Assembly: GCA_023213395.1 (NCBI GenBank)
Contig: CM041465.1
Coordinates: 101,873,741 to 101,937,740 of the forward strand
Reading direction: 5' to 3'
Length of the DNA: 64,000 nucleotides
From: Cycas panzhihuaensis
Lineage: Eukaryota; Cycadophyta
Position 1 is the first letter of the stretch. Each line of letters starts with the position of its first letter. The notes under the pieces were generated by a model. It had not been told where the DNA came from, ran no database searches, and saw nothing but the letters and a program-made list of their open reading frames with translations. The translations under genes were made by a program, and so were the position numbers. Below, one piece after another: positions 12,051-23,845 of this stretch.

Positions 12051-12795
12051 ACCTATGCCTACACCTATGTAGAATGGTACAAAACTTACTCTCAATGAAG
12101 AAGCTGAATCAATAGATCCTACTCTTTACTAACAGTTGATTGGTAGCCTCATTTACCTCACCAAAACTCGATCAGATATTTTATTTGCAATTGGGATTTG
12201 CTCCATATACATGTCTCAACCCAATCAGAAGCATTGGAATGTAGCCTAATGCATATTCAAATACATCAAAGGCATATTGCAACATGGCCTTGAGTATGCA
12301 TATAATGAGAACTTCACTTTGGAAGGGTTCTCATATTCTAATTGGGCAGGTTGCCAAGATACCAGGAGATCAACATTGGGTTACTATTTTAACCTTGGTT
12401 CAATAGTTGTTTCGTGGAGTTTCAAGAAGCAACTCAATATTACATTGTCCTCCATCGAAGTAGAGTACATAGTTGTAGTTAGCGCAACTTGTGAAGCTAT
12501 CTGGCTATGATGGATTCTTGGGGAGCTTGGACTTGATCAAGATCACCTCATTAGGATATATTGCAACAATCAAAGTATGTTCAAGTTGGCCAAGAATCTC
12601 GTTTTTCATACAAGGACTAAACATATTGAGGTTCATCGTCACTTCATTAGAGAGCATATGTAGAGCGGTGAGATCAACCTCGAGTATAGACCTATAGAGA
12701 AATAGACAATAGATATCTTTACCAAGCCACTTGGTAGAGAAAAGTTTATAAAATTTAGATATGGTGTAGGGGTCTGACTTAATATTATAAACTGT
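12051..12795 (+). pseudogene. RNase H remnant of element B
   Basis: Removes the RNA strand during reverse transcription. The 12277-12510 frame shows the Copia RNase H pattern: LEGFSYSNWAGCQDTRRST (Asp of the usual SDADWAGD lost), then VVSWSFKKQ, SSIEVEYIVV and ATCEAIWL. After a shift come CNNQSMFKLAKN, HTRTKHIEV and IFTKPLGREKF, the standard C-terminal end. The polypurine tract follows. Confidence 0.85.
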
Positions 12796-12804
12796 AAGGG
12801 GGGG
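12796..12804 (+). other. Polypurine tract of element B
   Basis: aaggggggg ends directly at the TG of the 3' LTR. This is the plus-strand primer site, well preserved. Confidence 0.88.
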
Positions 12805-13353
12805 TGTTAAACCTTATACTTATATGTTAAGCCTATGTACTTTATTTCTTATGTATTATTTATACTTTTGTACTTTATGGGGTGACTTATCACTTAAATG
12901 ATAAAGTGTACATCAACATTCTTTCCTAGTGACATAACATTATCATTAACGGGTCAAATGGACCCCCATGCACTTTTGCTCACTTGAGAGCCCAAAAGGA
13001 CACATGTCTTATATGCAAGGCATGTACCTTGGATATTTGACACTTGTCAAACATCCAATGCCTTAGGCCTCTTCTGTTACTCTATATATTGAGGTCTCTT
13101 CTCATGGTTCTCATATAGAGTTAGAGCTATATTGTTATGCTTCTAGTTTACTAATCAAACTGCTATTCATTTGGAGGTTGGACCAATTCCAACTCTTTAT
13201 ATTTAGTATCATTTTTCTCTCACTCTTTGTGCTTTGATCTTGCTTATGTTAATATCATATTTTAATTGTTAGTCTAGATTATTTACTTTCTAGAACTAGA
13301 GTGAATATATTTCCTAGATCTTATGTTTCAAAGGCCTTGTGGCCATTTCAACA
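12805..13353 (+). repeat. 3' LTR of element B
   Basis: 549 bp, starting tgttaaacc and ending ttcaaca, with canonical TG..CA. Paired with 5701-6243 and followed by TAAGG. Its end supplies a spurious start to the element A integrase frame at 13323. Confidence 0.93.
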
Positions 13354-16318
13354 TAAGGAAGTTTGGATTGGGCAAGAGTTTATGGTTAGTTATTTACGCA
13401 TTTTTGTATGCACAAATTTCATGTAGATTTCTCAAGAGTAGAGAAAGAAATTTGATGATAAAAACCTTTAATGTATTTTTGTTGAGTATGTTGTTAGTAG
13501 CGAAGCTTACAAAGTTTGACCATTTTGCCAAGAAAACTTATGTTACAAGGGATGTTGTTTTTGTAGAAATCAACAATGATGTTGATTTAAGTACAAATCG
13601 TCTTCCACATGATAAAGGCAAAGTTGTGATTAGGGAATCTTCCTCTTCTAATTCTTATTTGATTCATCATTATTTTCATCACCATCACTAACTATAACAG
13701 ATTCATCAGACTCCCCCAATCTTATTAACACACAGTCTTTTGTTTCTTCTAGGCATTAAGGTAAGAGTTAGAGAAAAAAAACTCCCAAAATGCTTTTTTC
13801 AAATAGTTCGAAATTTCGAGGAAGTTGAAAGGAAATAACATTTCAAAATAAGTCTTCAAACTAATCCAAACTATGCACTAATGTATGAAATACTTAGTAT
13901 AAAGGAGCTTTTTATTTTTAAGGAGGCATGCATTGATAAAAAGTGGAAGGTGGTTTTATGTGTAAGAATTTATTCTATTCAAAAGAATATTACTTGAAAC
14001 TTAGTTGATTTGTCTAGTGGCAAATATGTTATTAGTTGCAAATGGTTTTACAAGACTAAATTCAGTTTTGATAGTATACTCAAGCGTCATTAGACTTGCC
14101 TAGTTGCAAATGGATTCAAACAAAAATAAAGTGTGTTGGTAAATAAAATGGATAGAAATGTTCAAAACGAGCTAAAAATTTGTCAAAATGATCCTAGGAA
14201 TGGCCAGAATGGGTCTAAGAATGACTATAATGGTCTCAAGAACACATGACAAGGTGCATTTTTCACAGGAATACATGTGAAATGTATGGAATGCACACTT
14301 AAAATCAAGTCATATGTTTTAGAGATGATGTCATATATAGGCATATATACATATGGTCATACATATAGAATAAAGAATAATTAATGTTGTAATGTAATTT
14401 TAAGTAAAAATGGAATAGTTGTGAGCATAAGTCACAACCATTCCCTCAAAAGGCACGCAATTGGGTATTTATTAGCACTTTTCCACCAATTTGGTGTGAG
14501 AACCAAGTTATTCATTTTTACATCATGTGCTAAAGGGTGAGAGTCAAGTGACTCAATCTTATATCATGTTTTCAAGGAGGTGAGATTCAAGTTATTTGAT
14601 CTTATGTCATACTCTCAAAGCTGATAACCAAGTTAATGAGTCATGTGATATGTTTTCTAATGTGAGAGTGGAGTCATTGAGTCTTGTGATATATTCCTAG
14701 GTGTATAAGAGTGAATATTGAATCATATGTTATGATTCATGGTGGAATGCATGTAGGATACGTCTATTTTCAATGATGTAAGAATATTAATAGTGATATT
14801 GCTTAATATAGTAATGAGTTACGTGGAATACTAAGTATCTTGTGCATAATGGTTATTTCATGGTGAATGTATGTTAGATTATTGATTGGTATATAGCATA
14901 ATGATGATGTTATAATGTTTTATTGTTATGATAATTATATGAGAAAGTGATGATATGACTATGTTGACCAAGCTCTAACTAAACCACCGATTAGTGATCC
15001 CTTGACAAGTGTATTCTCATAAAGGTAGTGACAGAAGTCAAAAAGGTGTTGATTATGAATATACTTTTGCACCTATTGTAAATATGAATACTGTCAAAAT
15101 TATTGTAGCCTTAGTTGCTTAATGCAAATGGCTAATTTAGCAGATGGATGTCGAGAGTATGTTTTTTAACAACTTGATTAAGAAGGTGTATTTGGAACAA
15201 CCTCCTGGCTATATTATTCATAGAAAGAAGAAAATGATATATTGCCTTAAAAAGGCCTTATATAGGTTGAAATAGCCACTACATGTTTGGTATGAAAAAA
15301 TTGATGATTATTTTTTGAAATATGGCTTTCAGCGATGGTCACTAGATCCAAGCTAGGACATCAAGGTTTAAAACCAATATGCGATACTTATCGTTCTGTA
15401 TCTTGATGATTTGATCGTCATTGAGAACGACTCAGATATGAGTTTCTAAGGGGACCTAAAGATATTTGATCTTAGACTACTTCATTACTTTTTGGGCATG
15501 GAGGTTTGAGAATAGTTAAGCAACATTTTCATATTACAAGCCAAGTACACTTGGGATATTTTATAGAGTTTTAGAATGGAGGATTGTAAATCATCTTCAA
15601 ATGGAAACTAGCACTATGCTAACATTTGATAAAAAAGACATATTTGTAGATTCTACCATTTTCAAATAGTTAGTGGGTAGTTTAATTTATTTACCTAACA
15701 CTAGACTAGATATGTCATATGCTATTGGGATTTGTTCTAGATTCATGTCTCAATCTAATCAAATATATTGGAATATAACAAAAATAATATTTAGATATTT
15801 AGAAGGAACACTGTGACATAGACTTTAATTTAGAGAAAATAAGAACTTCACTTTGAAAGGGTCCTTGTATTCTAATTGCATAGGATGTTGCAATAGCATG
15901 AGACCAACATCAAGGTATCGTTTCAACCTTGAATTAGTAGTTGTTTTATGGAGTCACTAAGGAAAAAAAAAAACAAAAAAAATAAATATTACTCTTTATT
16001 CTACTGAAGTGGAATATAATCCTACTATCAGTCTTAAAGAGTTTAGGCTAGAACAAATTTACCCTACTATGCTTTATTGTAATAATGAAAGTGTATTCAA
16101 GAAGACTAAGAATCTAATATTTTGTACAAGAATCAAGCACATAGAGGTACATCACCATTTTATTAGAGTATGTATAAGACAATGAGATCAACTTCATCTA
16201 TAAGTTGACCAATCAATAAATTGCAGACATTTTTGCCAAAGCACTTATTAAAGAGAAATTTGAAACATTCAAAGATGGCCTAAAATTTCAACTTAATAAT
16301 ATAAACATTAAGTGGAGG
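13354..16318 (+). pseudogene. Integrase end, RT and RNase H remnants of element A
   Basis: This continues the frame broken at 5700. The integrase C-terminus (WIGQEFMVSYLRIFVC, AKKTYVTRDVVFVE) leads through a Ser-rich linker to RT. RT reads LVANGFKQK at about 14100, is interrupted by insertion C, and resumes with KGVDYEYTFAPIV at about 15043. Further blocks are KKVYLEQPPGY, the polymerase site YLDDLIVIEND at 15399, and LRLLHYFLGMEV. RNase H remnants extend to IADIFAKALIKEKFE at about 16215-16260. A short polypurine tract (agtggagg, 16311-16318) precedes the 3' LTR. Many stops are present. Confidence 0.85.
14132..15040 (+). mobile_element. Probable solo LTR (insertion C) in the RT of element A
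   Basis: About 909 bp with no coding capacity separate FKQK from KGVDYE inside the A reverse transcriptase. The inserted piece starts tgtgttggt and ends gaagtca, giving TG..CA ends. The flanks taaag (14127-14131) and aaaag (15041-15045) match at four of five bases and fit a target duplication. It contains a TATA-like stretch near 14330-14360 and possible polyadenylation-type sequence (aataaag) near 14370. No partner LTR or interior is present, hence solo LTR. Orientation and family are not established. Confidence 0.65.
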
Positions 16319-16659
16319 TGTTAGAATCTTTATGTTTCATTATTAGGTGATGTATTATAATTGATCACTTTATACTTAATGTTTATTGTGCACTTTATAT
16401 AAAGTTATGTTTAATTTTTCACCTTGATTCAAGTGAACATTTCTATCATTGTGGATATGTGAGGTGTCACAATCCTAAATACTCACTCACACTATGTATA
16501 GGGACCATTTCCCTTCTTATAAATAATGAATACTATATGCATTATTATGTTTAGAGAATGTTATTAGAGTGTAGAATAATTCTCCTTATTTAGTTGCATA
16601 TATTTGCTCTTTTTCCATTGTCTTTTCATCTCACTTGGCATAGGTTCTCACTCTTCTCA
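16319..16659 (+). repeat. 3' LTR of element A
   Basis: 341 bp starting tgttagaatc and ending cttctca, preceded by agtggagg. It pairs with 1804-2210 and has one copy of the 68 bp block that is doubled there. Confidence 0.87.
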
Positions 16660-17242
16660 TGCTTGGTTTGATGTAGAAAGTTGTAGGCACCACAATTGAG
16701 GAACTTAAGTTTAAATCTGGTATACTATAATTTATTGATAAGTATGGTATAGTTTCTTTGGATGAATGTTGTGTCTTTGAAAGTTCTTATTCATGACATG
16801 GCAATGTGCTCTTTTGAAGACCATTTGATTTATAGACAATGATTAAAGGTTTAGTTATTCTACCCTATTAGCAAAGTGTAACAAACTCACATAAGTTAAA
16901 GCACTGGTAAATGAAGAGTAGAAACTTGTATTGTTGATGGTTAAACCAAAGTAATGCCTTGAGATTGTTAAGGATAAGGGAAATAGTGGATAAACTTTGT
17001 TGTTAAAATATATAATTCCAATCCAAAATGGATATCTTATTCAAGTATCAAGGTTTTTTTCAATAGCATAATGGATGGCATTAAAGGGTGCACTAAATTA
17101 TTAACCTTATTTGTTAGGGTAACCTTTTCTAAATGTAGTGGTATAGAAGTATGAGGAAATTAAAGGCCAAATGCAACTCCTAGTTATAGGGCATATCCAC
17201 TAAAAGTGTATCACTTTGTGGGTTGTTGATCATCCTTATGTC
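16660..17242 (+). pseudogene. Gypsy element L, left part of a split RT region
   Basis: Most of this stretch is unreadable. The last ~80 bases keep the Gypsy RT approach: the frame reads GISTKSVSLCGLL, against the family pattern G-x-I-R-P-S-x-S-P-W-G-A-P-V. It runs into the left end of element D. The sequence resumes at 23240 with SRDDSLCMY (family pattern KKDGSxRMC). The rest is too decayed to assign, and no LTR of L was found. Confidence 0.6.
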
Positions 17243-17556
17243 TATGAGAAATTAGAATTAACAAAGCACAACAAGATAAAAATTGAAGTAATAATGTGGA
17301 AGGAAAATAATAACAAAAAATGCTTTACTAAAGTATAATGGGAAGTCTTGATAAATTCTCATTAACCAAATAGAAGAAAGTATATCACACTTACATATAT
17401 GCATCATCGATAGTTACAAAGTATTGATACAAGAAATTAGAGTTATAATACGAAGATAGAAGTTCAAAAATTTCAAAATGGGGAGTTATATTTTAACATG
17501 TGTAAGAAGACACCTCAACTAAGATAAGATGCTAAAGTTCAATATTATTTTTAATA
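17243..17556 (-). repeat. 3' LTR of element D
   Basis: 314 bp, aligned with 22921-23234. Shared blocks include tcttgataaat, aatttcaaaa and gttacaaagta/gttactaagta. The terminal dinucleotides have mutated (TA..TA on the plus strand). No clear polypurine tract is left beside it. Confidence 0.85.
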
Positions 17557-18900
17557 TTGTTATAATATTAACTTCATTGCCTTTGACCCCAAGGAGTTCT
17601 TTGAACTTCTCAAAATTTTGCCCACTTAATGCCTTGGTCAATATATTTACAACCTAGTTCTTAGTTGATTAATATACCAACGATATTATATCATTTTGCA
17701 CCTACTTCTAAATGAAATAATGATGAATCTTGATATGCTTTGTCCTTGTATGAAAAATTAGATTTTTTAATAGTTGTATGGTACTTTGGTTGTCACATAA
17801 CAACACTGCGAGACCCTCATAATAAATCATAATGTAGTTAAGTATTCTCTTCAACTAAATTACCTTATAAGTAATTATAATTGATGCCTTATACTCTGTC
17901 TCTATTGATGACAATGAGACTATAGTTTGTTTCTTGTTAGCTCAAGAAACAACAACTAAACCTAGCATGAATACATATTTAGAAGTAGACTTTTTATCAT
18001 CATTGCTACCTATGTAATCTAATTCTATATATCCTTGCAATTTAAAATTTGTGCACCTATAGAACAATCCAAAACTAATAGCTCTGTTAACATACCTCAT
18101 AATGTATTTGGTAGCTTTTCAATATGAAATGGAAGAACTACTAATAAATATTATTGCCATCCCAACAACATAGTTGATATCAAGTCTCATAGGTTAGATC
18201 AAATTGTCTACCAATTGTATAAATAAGGTTTCATCCATGGTCTTCACATCAGTTTACCTAGTCAACTTTACTCCTGTCTTTATGGGGGTACTAACTAATT
18301 TACACTTGTCCATATGAAACTTCTTCAACAAACTATGTACATACTTAGACTGCGATATCAATATGTTGTAGTGCTTTTTCCATATTTCAATCGCAAGATA
18401 GTAATGTAGAAGTCCTAAGTTTATTATCTTAAAGTTTTTTAACAAATGTCTTTTGAGATCAACAATATATTTGGTGTCACTCCCAATAATAATTAAATCA
18501 TCAACATAAACAACAGATATGTGTCCATCCTCTAATTTCACATATAAACTATAATCTAAGTCGTAAATTATAAAAACATATGTTAAGAAATACTCATTAA
18601 TTTAAGCATACCAAGCCCTTGCAACTTGTTTCAACTCATATAAGGCTTTCTTAAGCTTGAAGATCAAATGCGTGCTCTTTTCCCTCCTCCTTAAATCCCT
18701 ATAAGTAATCCATGTAGATCTCATTCTCCAAAATTTCATTTAGAGAAGCACTCTTTACACCTATTTGGTGGATCTCTTAGTGAAACTATGTTGTTATACT
18801 GATTAATAATATGATTGTAGTCATTTGCTATTGGAGCAAAGGTTTCTACAAAGTCTATGTTTTTGAATTGAGAGTAAATTCCTTGGCGATAAGTCTAGCT
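17557..18900 (-). pseudogene. RT and RNase H remnants of element D
   Basis: On the minus strand the open stretch 18541-18254 carries the Copia polymerase motif VVYVDDLIIIGSD with both Asp. It is followed by LLHYYLAIEIW, ISQSKYVHSLLKKF and CKLVSTPIKTG. RNase H is broken, but its end at about 17660-17590 reads VNILTKALSGQNFEKFKEL, the typical tail. Upstream, an YELKQVARAWY-like section lies near 18600-18650. Multiple stops separate the blocks. Confidence 0.85.
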
Positions 18901-20380
18901 TTGTATTTATCTATGGAACCATCTTGGTGAAACTTAAGTTAATAAATCCATCTACATCTAATTGACCTTTTACCAGTGGTAAGTTCAACCAAGTCCTATA
19001 TATAATTTTTTATTATGAAGTTATATAATTCTCTTCCATGGCTTTTTATCACTCAATTTTTTCCTTTGATTCCTCAAAGGAGTTTGGATCTTTTGAGTTC
19101 AAGACATTGAACATAAAGATAAAGTATGTTTTTTACCTTTTTTGAGCTCTCATATTCACCCTCTCATTAATGTTTTTCTCTCCAATATATGAGTCTTTAA
19201 TTGTCTACTTATACTATTTGGGTAATTCAGGTGAACACCCTTATGAAGGTTCAACTTATGGTACACTTTGAGGTATATGATTTTACACTCTTGTACTCTG
19301 TCTTTCCAAACTAGATTTAGGCACATCAATGCGAATATTTGTACTTGGAGATTTATTTTTAATTTTAACAAAATCACCTTCATGTTCATCAAAGATGATA
19401 TCCTTATTAATTATGATTTTCTTATTAGATGGATTTAATTACTTATAGGCCTTGGATGCATCATTATATGTAATGAGTATCCATTTTCTATTTTTGTCAT
19501 GTAACTTCTTTCTTCTATCTACAGGAATGTGAGTATAAGTAGTGCCCCAAAAAACTCTAAAGTGATTAACATATGGCTTTTATCTAGTCTATGCTTCTTT
19601 AGGTGATATCCCTAACAATGTTGGTGGGGGACATTTATTCAGGAGGTAAACTGCAATGGTAACTACTTCACCCTAATAATTAGGAAAAATACCTTTGGCT
19701 TTCATCATACTTCTAACTATCTTAACAATAGTTATGTTCTCCTTTTTTGTAACACCTTTATGTTGTGGTGTATATGTAAAGTAGTAAACAACCTCTTAAT
19801 TCCTCCTTCCTTACAAAATTATAAGAATTTAATGAATTTGTACTATCTACCATTATCACTTTTCAAGGTTTTAATTTTCAAACTTGAGAAATATACCTAC
19901 TTTACTTTCAATTTCTTGAAAAAATGGAACACTTATGGCTTATACTTGAGGAGATAAATCTATGTCTTCTTCATGAAGTCATTTATAAAAGTCAAAGTAT
20001 TATGCTTCAAAAGACTATGTGGAGAATGATCCATATAAATCATTGTGAGCTAATTCTAGCTTTTTTTAGCTCTTCACTGACTCTTCATGAATTTTTCCTG
20101 TGTTGTTTTCTTAGTGCACATACATCTCAAACTTTATCCTCCTTTTGTATAAGGGATAAACCACTCATTATATTGAGCTTATGTAGTAATTTCAAGACAA
20201 AATAATTGGAATAACCATATTGGTCATGCCATAAGTAACTATTCGCTTCGTCAATTATAAGTCGATGCATAAGTATATAAGAAAGCTTGTCTAAGCTATT
20301 ATGTTGCCTCCCTTGAGAAATAATATTATCCCCTTCCCTAATATTATGACTATCTTTGTTAATCATAACTTTCAAATCCA
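18901..20380 (-). pseudogene. Integrase remnant of element D
   Basis: Minus-strand reading near 19880-19690 gives KTLKSDNG, then broken family text, CKEGGIKRLFTT and an HHN-K-V stretch where the family has QQNGVAERKN. The second catalytic Asp of the core is therefore kept, but the Glu region is damaged. The linker with Leu- and Lys-rich open sequence at 19392-19156 lies between integrase and RT. Plus-strand open frames at 19760-20205 are shadows of this. Confidence 0.75.
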
Positions 20381-21480
20381 TCTTTATTATCTAATTAATA
20401 GACAATAGATTATTTTTGAATGAGGGTACATATAGAACATAAAAAATTCTTTAAGTCTACCATCAATTTTTAGGAGGACATTTCCATGTCCTATAGCTCT
20501 ATGCTTACTATTATCACTTAGTAAAATTGTGCTTTTAGATGGTTTAGGTTTTTAAATTAATCCCTTTAAAATGAAATATGTTTAGTTGTTCTTGAATCAA
20601 TTAGTCATATTCCTACCTCTTGTTGGGTCTTAGGTATAAAGATCAAAGATTGTATGTACATTTATGCCATCCTTAAAAGACACATTTCCCTTAAATTTTC
20701 TTTTAACCTTATCTACTTTCTTTTGACAATAATTTTAGCCATGTGACTAGGTTTACCACAATAAAAACCTATCATCATTTTTTGCTATGTATGCTATTGT
20801 TGTTGTTGCTTCTATGCATGTTGTTATTGATGATGTGGATGTTGTTGATTATTGTTATGCTATTTGAATTTATTTTTACTTTGTAATTTATTTTGAGATG
20901 TATTAAAGTGTGGTTTAGATGTCCATTTGCCTTTAAATTTCACTTTAAAGGCTACATTATCACAATTGTCATATACACACAAAAATTACTCTTTATATAA
21001 GAGTAACCCACACAAGTGTTGAAAAGACAATGACTAAGATCTCTCAGCTAACCTCAAACTCATAACAAATATGTGGAAACCATGATGCAAACTACTTAGG
21101 GTTATGAAGACCAATTCTCTATCACTAATGGTCTTTCTAATAGAAACTAATAGGTCTTTGAACTCCTTTAACTTTTGGAGATATGAAGCTACCAACGGGA
21201 GGACCCAATCTTAAGAATGTATAATTGATTTTTAAAGTACAATATACAAGTTTCATTCTTGGACTTGTGTAATTATTGCAAAGTCATCCATGCTTTATTT
21301 GGTATACTTGCCCTTCATAGGCATAATTAAATCATTAATAACAAACATATCAATGATCACCAACACTTGGATATCGAGATAGAAGCGACATATAGTTGAT
21401 CATTTTTCTCAAATGGTTCTTGTTCAACTTTCATAGTAGGAAGTGTGAGTTTTCCTAAGCCATTTGCTAGTTTAATTAAA
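20381..21480 (-). pseudogene. Gag and protease remnants of element D
   Basis: Minus-strand gag reads NKAWMTLQ near 21290 and NQLYILKIGSS near 21230, against the family patterns KEAWDTL and LYSLKM. A Gln/His/Asn-rich tract precedes the knuckle. The knuckle near 20770-20720 reads FYCGKPSHMAKIIVKRK, missing the first and last Cys. The protease site near 20610-20570 reads LIDSRTTKHI, where DSGAT has become DSRTT. The order gag-protease then integrase supports the Copia assignment. Confidence 0.75.
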
Positions 21481-22908
21481 TTTTAAAATATGAGAATATT
21501 GAAAATCTTAAAATTTCAAACTACATAATTTTTCTTGTTTACTTATGGGAATTTAGTAACAAAAAATAGAAATATTTGTGCTTTCTATAATCAAAATGCT
21601 AAAACATGACCACCATGCAAGGAGCCTATAAAATAATAAGAACTATTAGTCACCATGTAAGGAACCAAAAATGGCAAGAAATATGTAAAAGGATGCTTAC
21701 ATTTTAAAAAATGTAATTTTTTATGATTTTTGACCATTTTAAGGGATTAAAAAGATAAATTATTCTACCCACTTATAAAAACAAAGAGTAAAAGGTGACA
21801 TTTATGGGTTTCTATATTCAAATCACTATAAAAAAAAGAAGTCAAAGGTAGTTATCAGGTTTTAACCCTTTCCCATCTCAAAATGAGGTTATATAGAAGC
21901 TTAAAATGACTGTGGGCTAAACCAAATAAAGTGTAGACATTAAAAATTATCAAACAAAGTTGGATTTCACTTCATTTAGGTTTATAAAGTGAAATGAATG
22001 TTTTGGTGAAAATTTGATCTATGATTTTTCCAAATGCATTGTGACTTAAATGCCACTATCTGATCTCATAATGTGTTGATTGATCAATATGAAGCTTAGA
22101 GAAGGATTCTAGAAGATATTTTTACAACAATTTTGACACTCATTTATTGAAAATAAATAATGTAAGCCTAAAAGATGCCAAATTGGGGTTTTGTGAGTGC
22201 CTAACATTCTGTAAGTGTCCAACTTGATTTTTCATCAAAAACTCTATAAAGCAAAGTTGAAAAAATAGTTTACAATGCCTCTAGATAGTCTACGACTAAT
22301 TCCCTATTCAAGAAATAGACTTTTAGTGAAAAATATGCAAAAGGTGGTTCAAAACACTCACCATTTTTAAGATAGTCATTTGAGTCACAAAATGAGAGCC
22401 CAACTAAGTTTAACTTCAAGCAATTCAATAAATGAGGTTGAAAAATGATCCATCAACACCTTCAAGCAATTTTTTTCAAATCCATAGCCTGAAAATGTTA
22501 AAAATAGAGAAGAAATGTGTAGAGGCATGCTCACATATAATGCCCCCGATAGAAACCAAGTGCCCAACAAAGGAAAACCTTTGAAAATGTAAGCAATAAA
22601 TTTGTATACTAATTCATAATGCCCTTACGAGGTCCACAATTTCCTCTAAGTAGTAAAATCAACAAAAGTGAGTTCCTGAGCACTTCTGTGTGTGCCCAGA
22701 TTTAAGAGCTAAAACCCATGAAAAATGTATACATTAATATACCATACCCATATTAATAAACAAACTATGAAATCAGTAATCTTACCACAAGATTGCCATA
22801 CTTTTGAATTATTGTCCTTGAAGATTTGATCTATTGAAAAAAAAGTTTATTTGATGCTAAACAACAAGTTTTTGTTGTACTTTACATGGCCATAGAGATT
22901 AATGTTTT
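21481..22908 (-). other. Leader of element D
   Basis: No protein domain is seen in 1.4 kb. Two reverse-complement copies of the CCTTGCATGG block known from element B lie at 21610-21627 and 21649-21666. The short minus-strand open frame at 22570-22385 has no recognisable motif. Confidence 0.65.
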
Positions 22909-22920
22909 ACTTTGATACCA
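22909..22920 (-). other. Primer binding site of element D
   Basis: On the minus strand TGGTATCAAAGT directly follows the LTR. It matches the initiator tRNA-Met site with one change in the first eleven bases. Confidence 0.87.
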
Positions 22921-23234
22921 TGTGAGAAATTGAAACTAGTAAACTATATCAAGAGAAAACTTAAGTATTAATGCAAAAATAAAATAATAACACCAATAAA
23001 GGTTTTACTTATGTGTAGTAGCAAATCTTGATAAATTTTTATTAACCAAGTGGAAGAAATTACATCATACTTATACATATGCCTCAGGGGAAGTTACTAA
23101 GTAATGACACAAGAAATGGGAATTACAATACAAAAATAGGAGTTACGAAATTTCAAAAATGAGTTACATTCTTACATATGTGAGAAGATATCTCAATTAA
23201 GATAAAATATTAAAGTGAAACATTATTTCTAACA
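22921..23234 (-). repeat. 5' LTR of element D
   Basis: 314 bp with intact TG..CA on the plus strand (tgtgagaaat ... tttctaaca), so in element sense it starts TGTTAGAAAT. Paired with 17243-17556. Confidence 0.9.
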
Positions 23235-23491
23235 ATGCCAAGTAGAGATGATTCTTTGTGCATGTATTGAATTTAGGTTGATTAATAAAATATTGGTAAA
23301 AATTTTACTTCCCCTATACATTTATGGATTTCTAGATTAATTGTAAGGTAAAAAGGAATATTATAGTAAGATTGATCCTAAATTAGTTTATCATCAAGTC
23401 AAGGTTGAGGGTGGTGGTAGAAAATGCACTAGGATGGTTATGAGATCATATTACATATAATGATCAAGTTCCATATTATAGTTCACAAGTA
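23235..23491 (+). pseudogene. Gypsy element L, right part of a split RT region
   Basis: The Gypsy RT continues here on the plus strand. SRDDSLCMY leads through a decayed R-A-L-N-K region to LPLYIYGFLD and then YYSKIDPKLVYHQVKV at about 23357-23404. The family patterns are YPLPRIDDLLD and YFSKIDLRSGYHQIRI. The sequence then fades before the left LTR of element F. It is the direct continuation of 17242 across element D. Confidence 0.78.
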
Positions 23492-23838
23492 TAAGGTGAA
23501 ATATAAATAAAACATTAAATAAACATACAAAAATTAAATATGTAATATGATATAAAATAATAAATGTTGGAGGAAATAACATCTTTATTATTGTATTATA
23601 AAATGATATATATTTATAGATATAGTTCACTTTATTGGAATCTAATAATATTAGAGAATCTTCAAGATAACCCATGAGAATACATAAACATGTGAGCTCT
23701 AAACACACATTTTAATCATGCTCACATATTAATATCCACACAAGTGTACACATCTTTGAAATTTGTATCCACAACATTTGAGGGATAACCATTATAATAA
23801 TCATAGACTAACCATAGATTAAACACTATTCTCCAACA
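23492..23838 (-). repeat. 3' LTR of element F
   Basis: 347 bp on the plus strand, ending ctccaaca; in element sense it starts TGTTGGAGAA. The complement of a polypurine tract, ctcccct, follows at 23839-23845. The minus-strand open frame at 23708-23451 lies across this LTR edge and is not a gene. Confidence 0.75.
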
Positions 23839-23845
23839 CTCCCCT

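Larger units (their letters stand above)
5701..13353 (+). mobile_element. Copia LTR retrotransposon B, complete but coding-dead
   Basis: A 7.65 kb element. It has LTRs 5701-6243 and 12805-13353, primer site 6246-6258, a long leader, gag, protease, integrase, RT, RNase H and polypurine tract 12796-12804. The target duplication TAAGG is perfect. It is inserted in the integrase region of element A: reading 5700 into 13359 restores the Copia pattern ending in SYLRIFVC. Domains are readable but carry stops and frameshifts, and the protease active site is changed. The LTRs look roughly 85% alike by eye. Confidence 0.95.
1804..16659 (+). mobile_element. Copia LTR retrotransposon A (host of nested B and C)
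   Basis: A degraded Ty1/Copia element. It has a 5' LTR at 1804-2210, a primer site at 2214-2226, gag, protease and integrase remnants to 5700, integrase end plus RT and RNase H remnants at 13354-16318, and a 3' LTR at 16319-16659. The domain order protease-integrase-RT-RNase H is the Copia order. Element B sits at 5701-13353 and a probable solo LTR at 14132-15040; without them A is about 6.3 kb. No target duplication is visible at its outer ends (cacat against tgctt), which fits its age or later loss. Every coding section is broken. Confidence 0.88.
17243..23234 (-). mobile_element. Copia LTR retrotransposon D (minus strand)
   Basis: A 5.99 kb element read right to left: 5' LTR 22921-23234, primer site 22909-22920, leader, gag, protease, integrase, RT, RNase H, 3' LTR 17243-17556. 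Both LTRs are 314 bp. Flanks atgtc (17238-17242) and atgcc (23235-23239) match at four of five bases. It is inserted in the reverse transcriptase of a Gypsy element. All domains are broken by stops. Confidence 0.9.
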
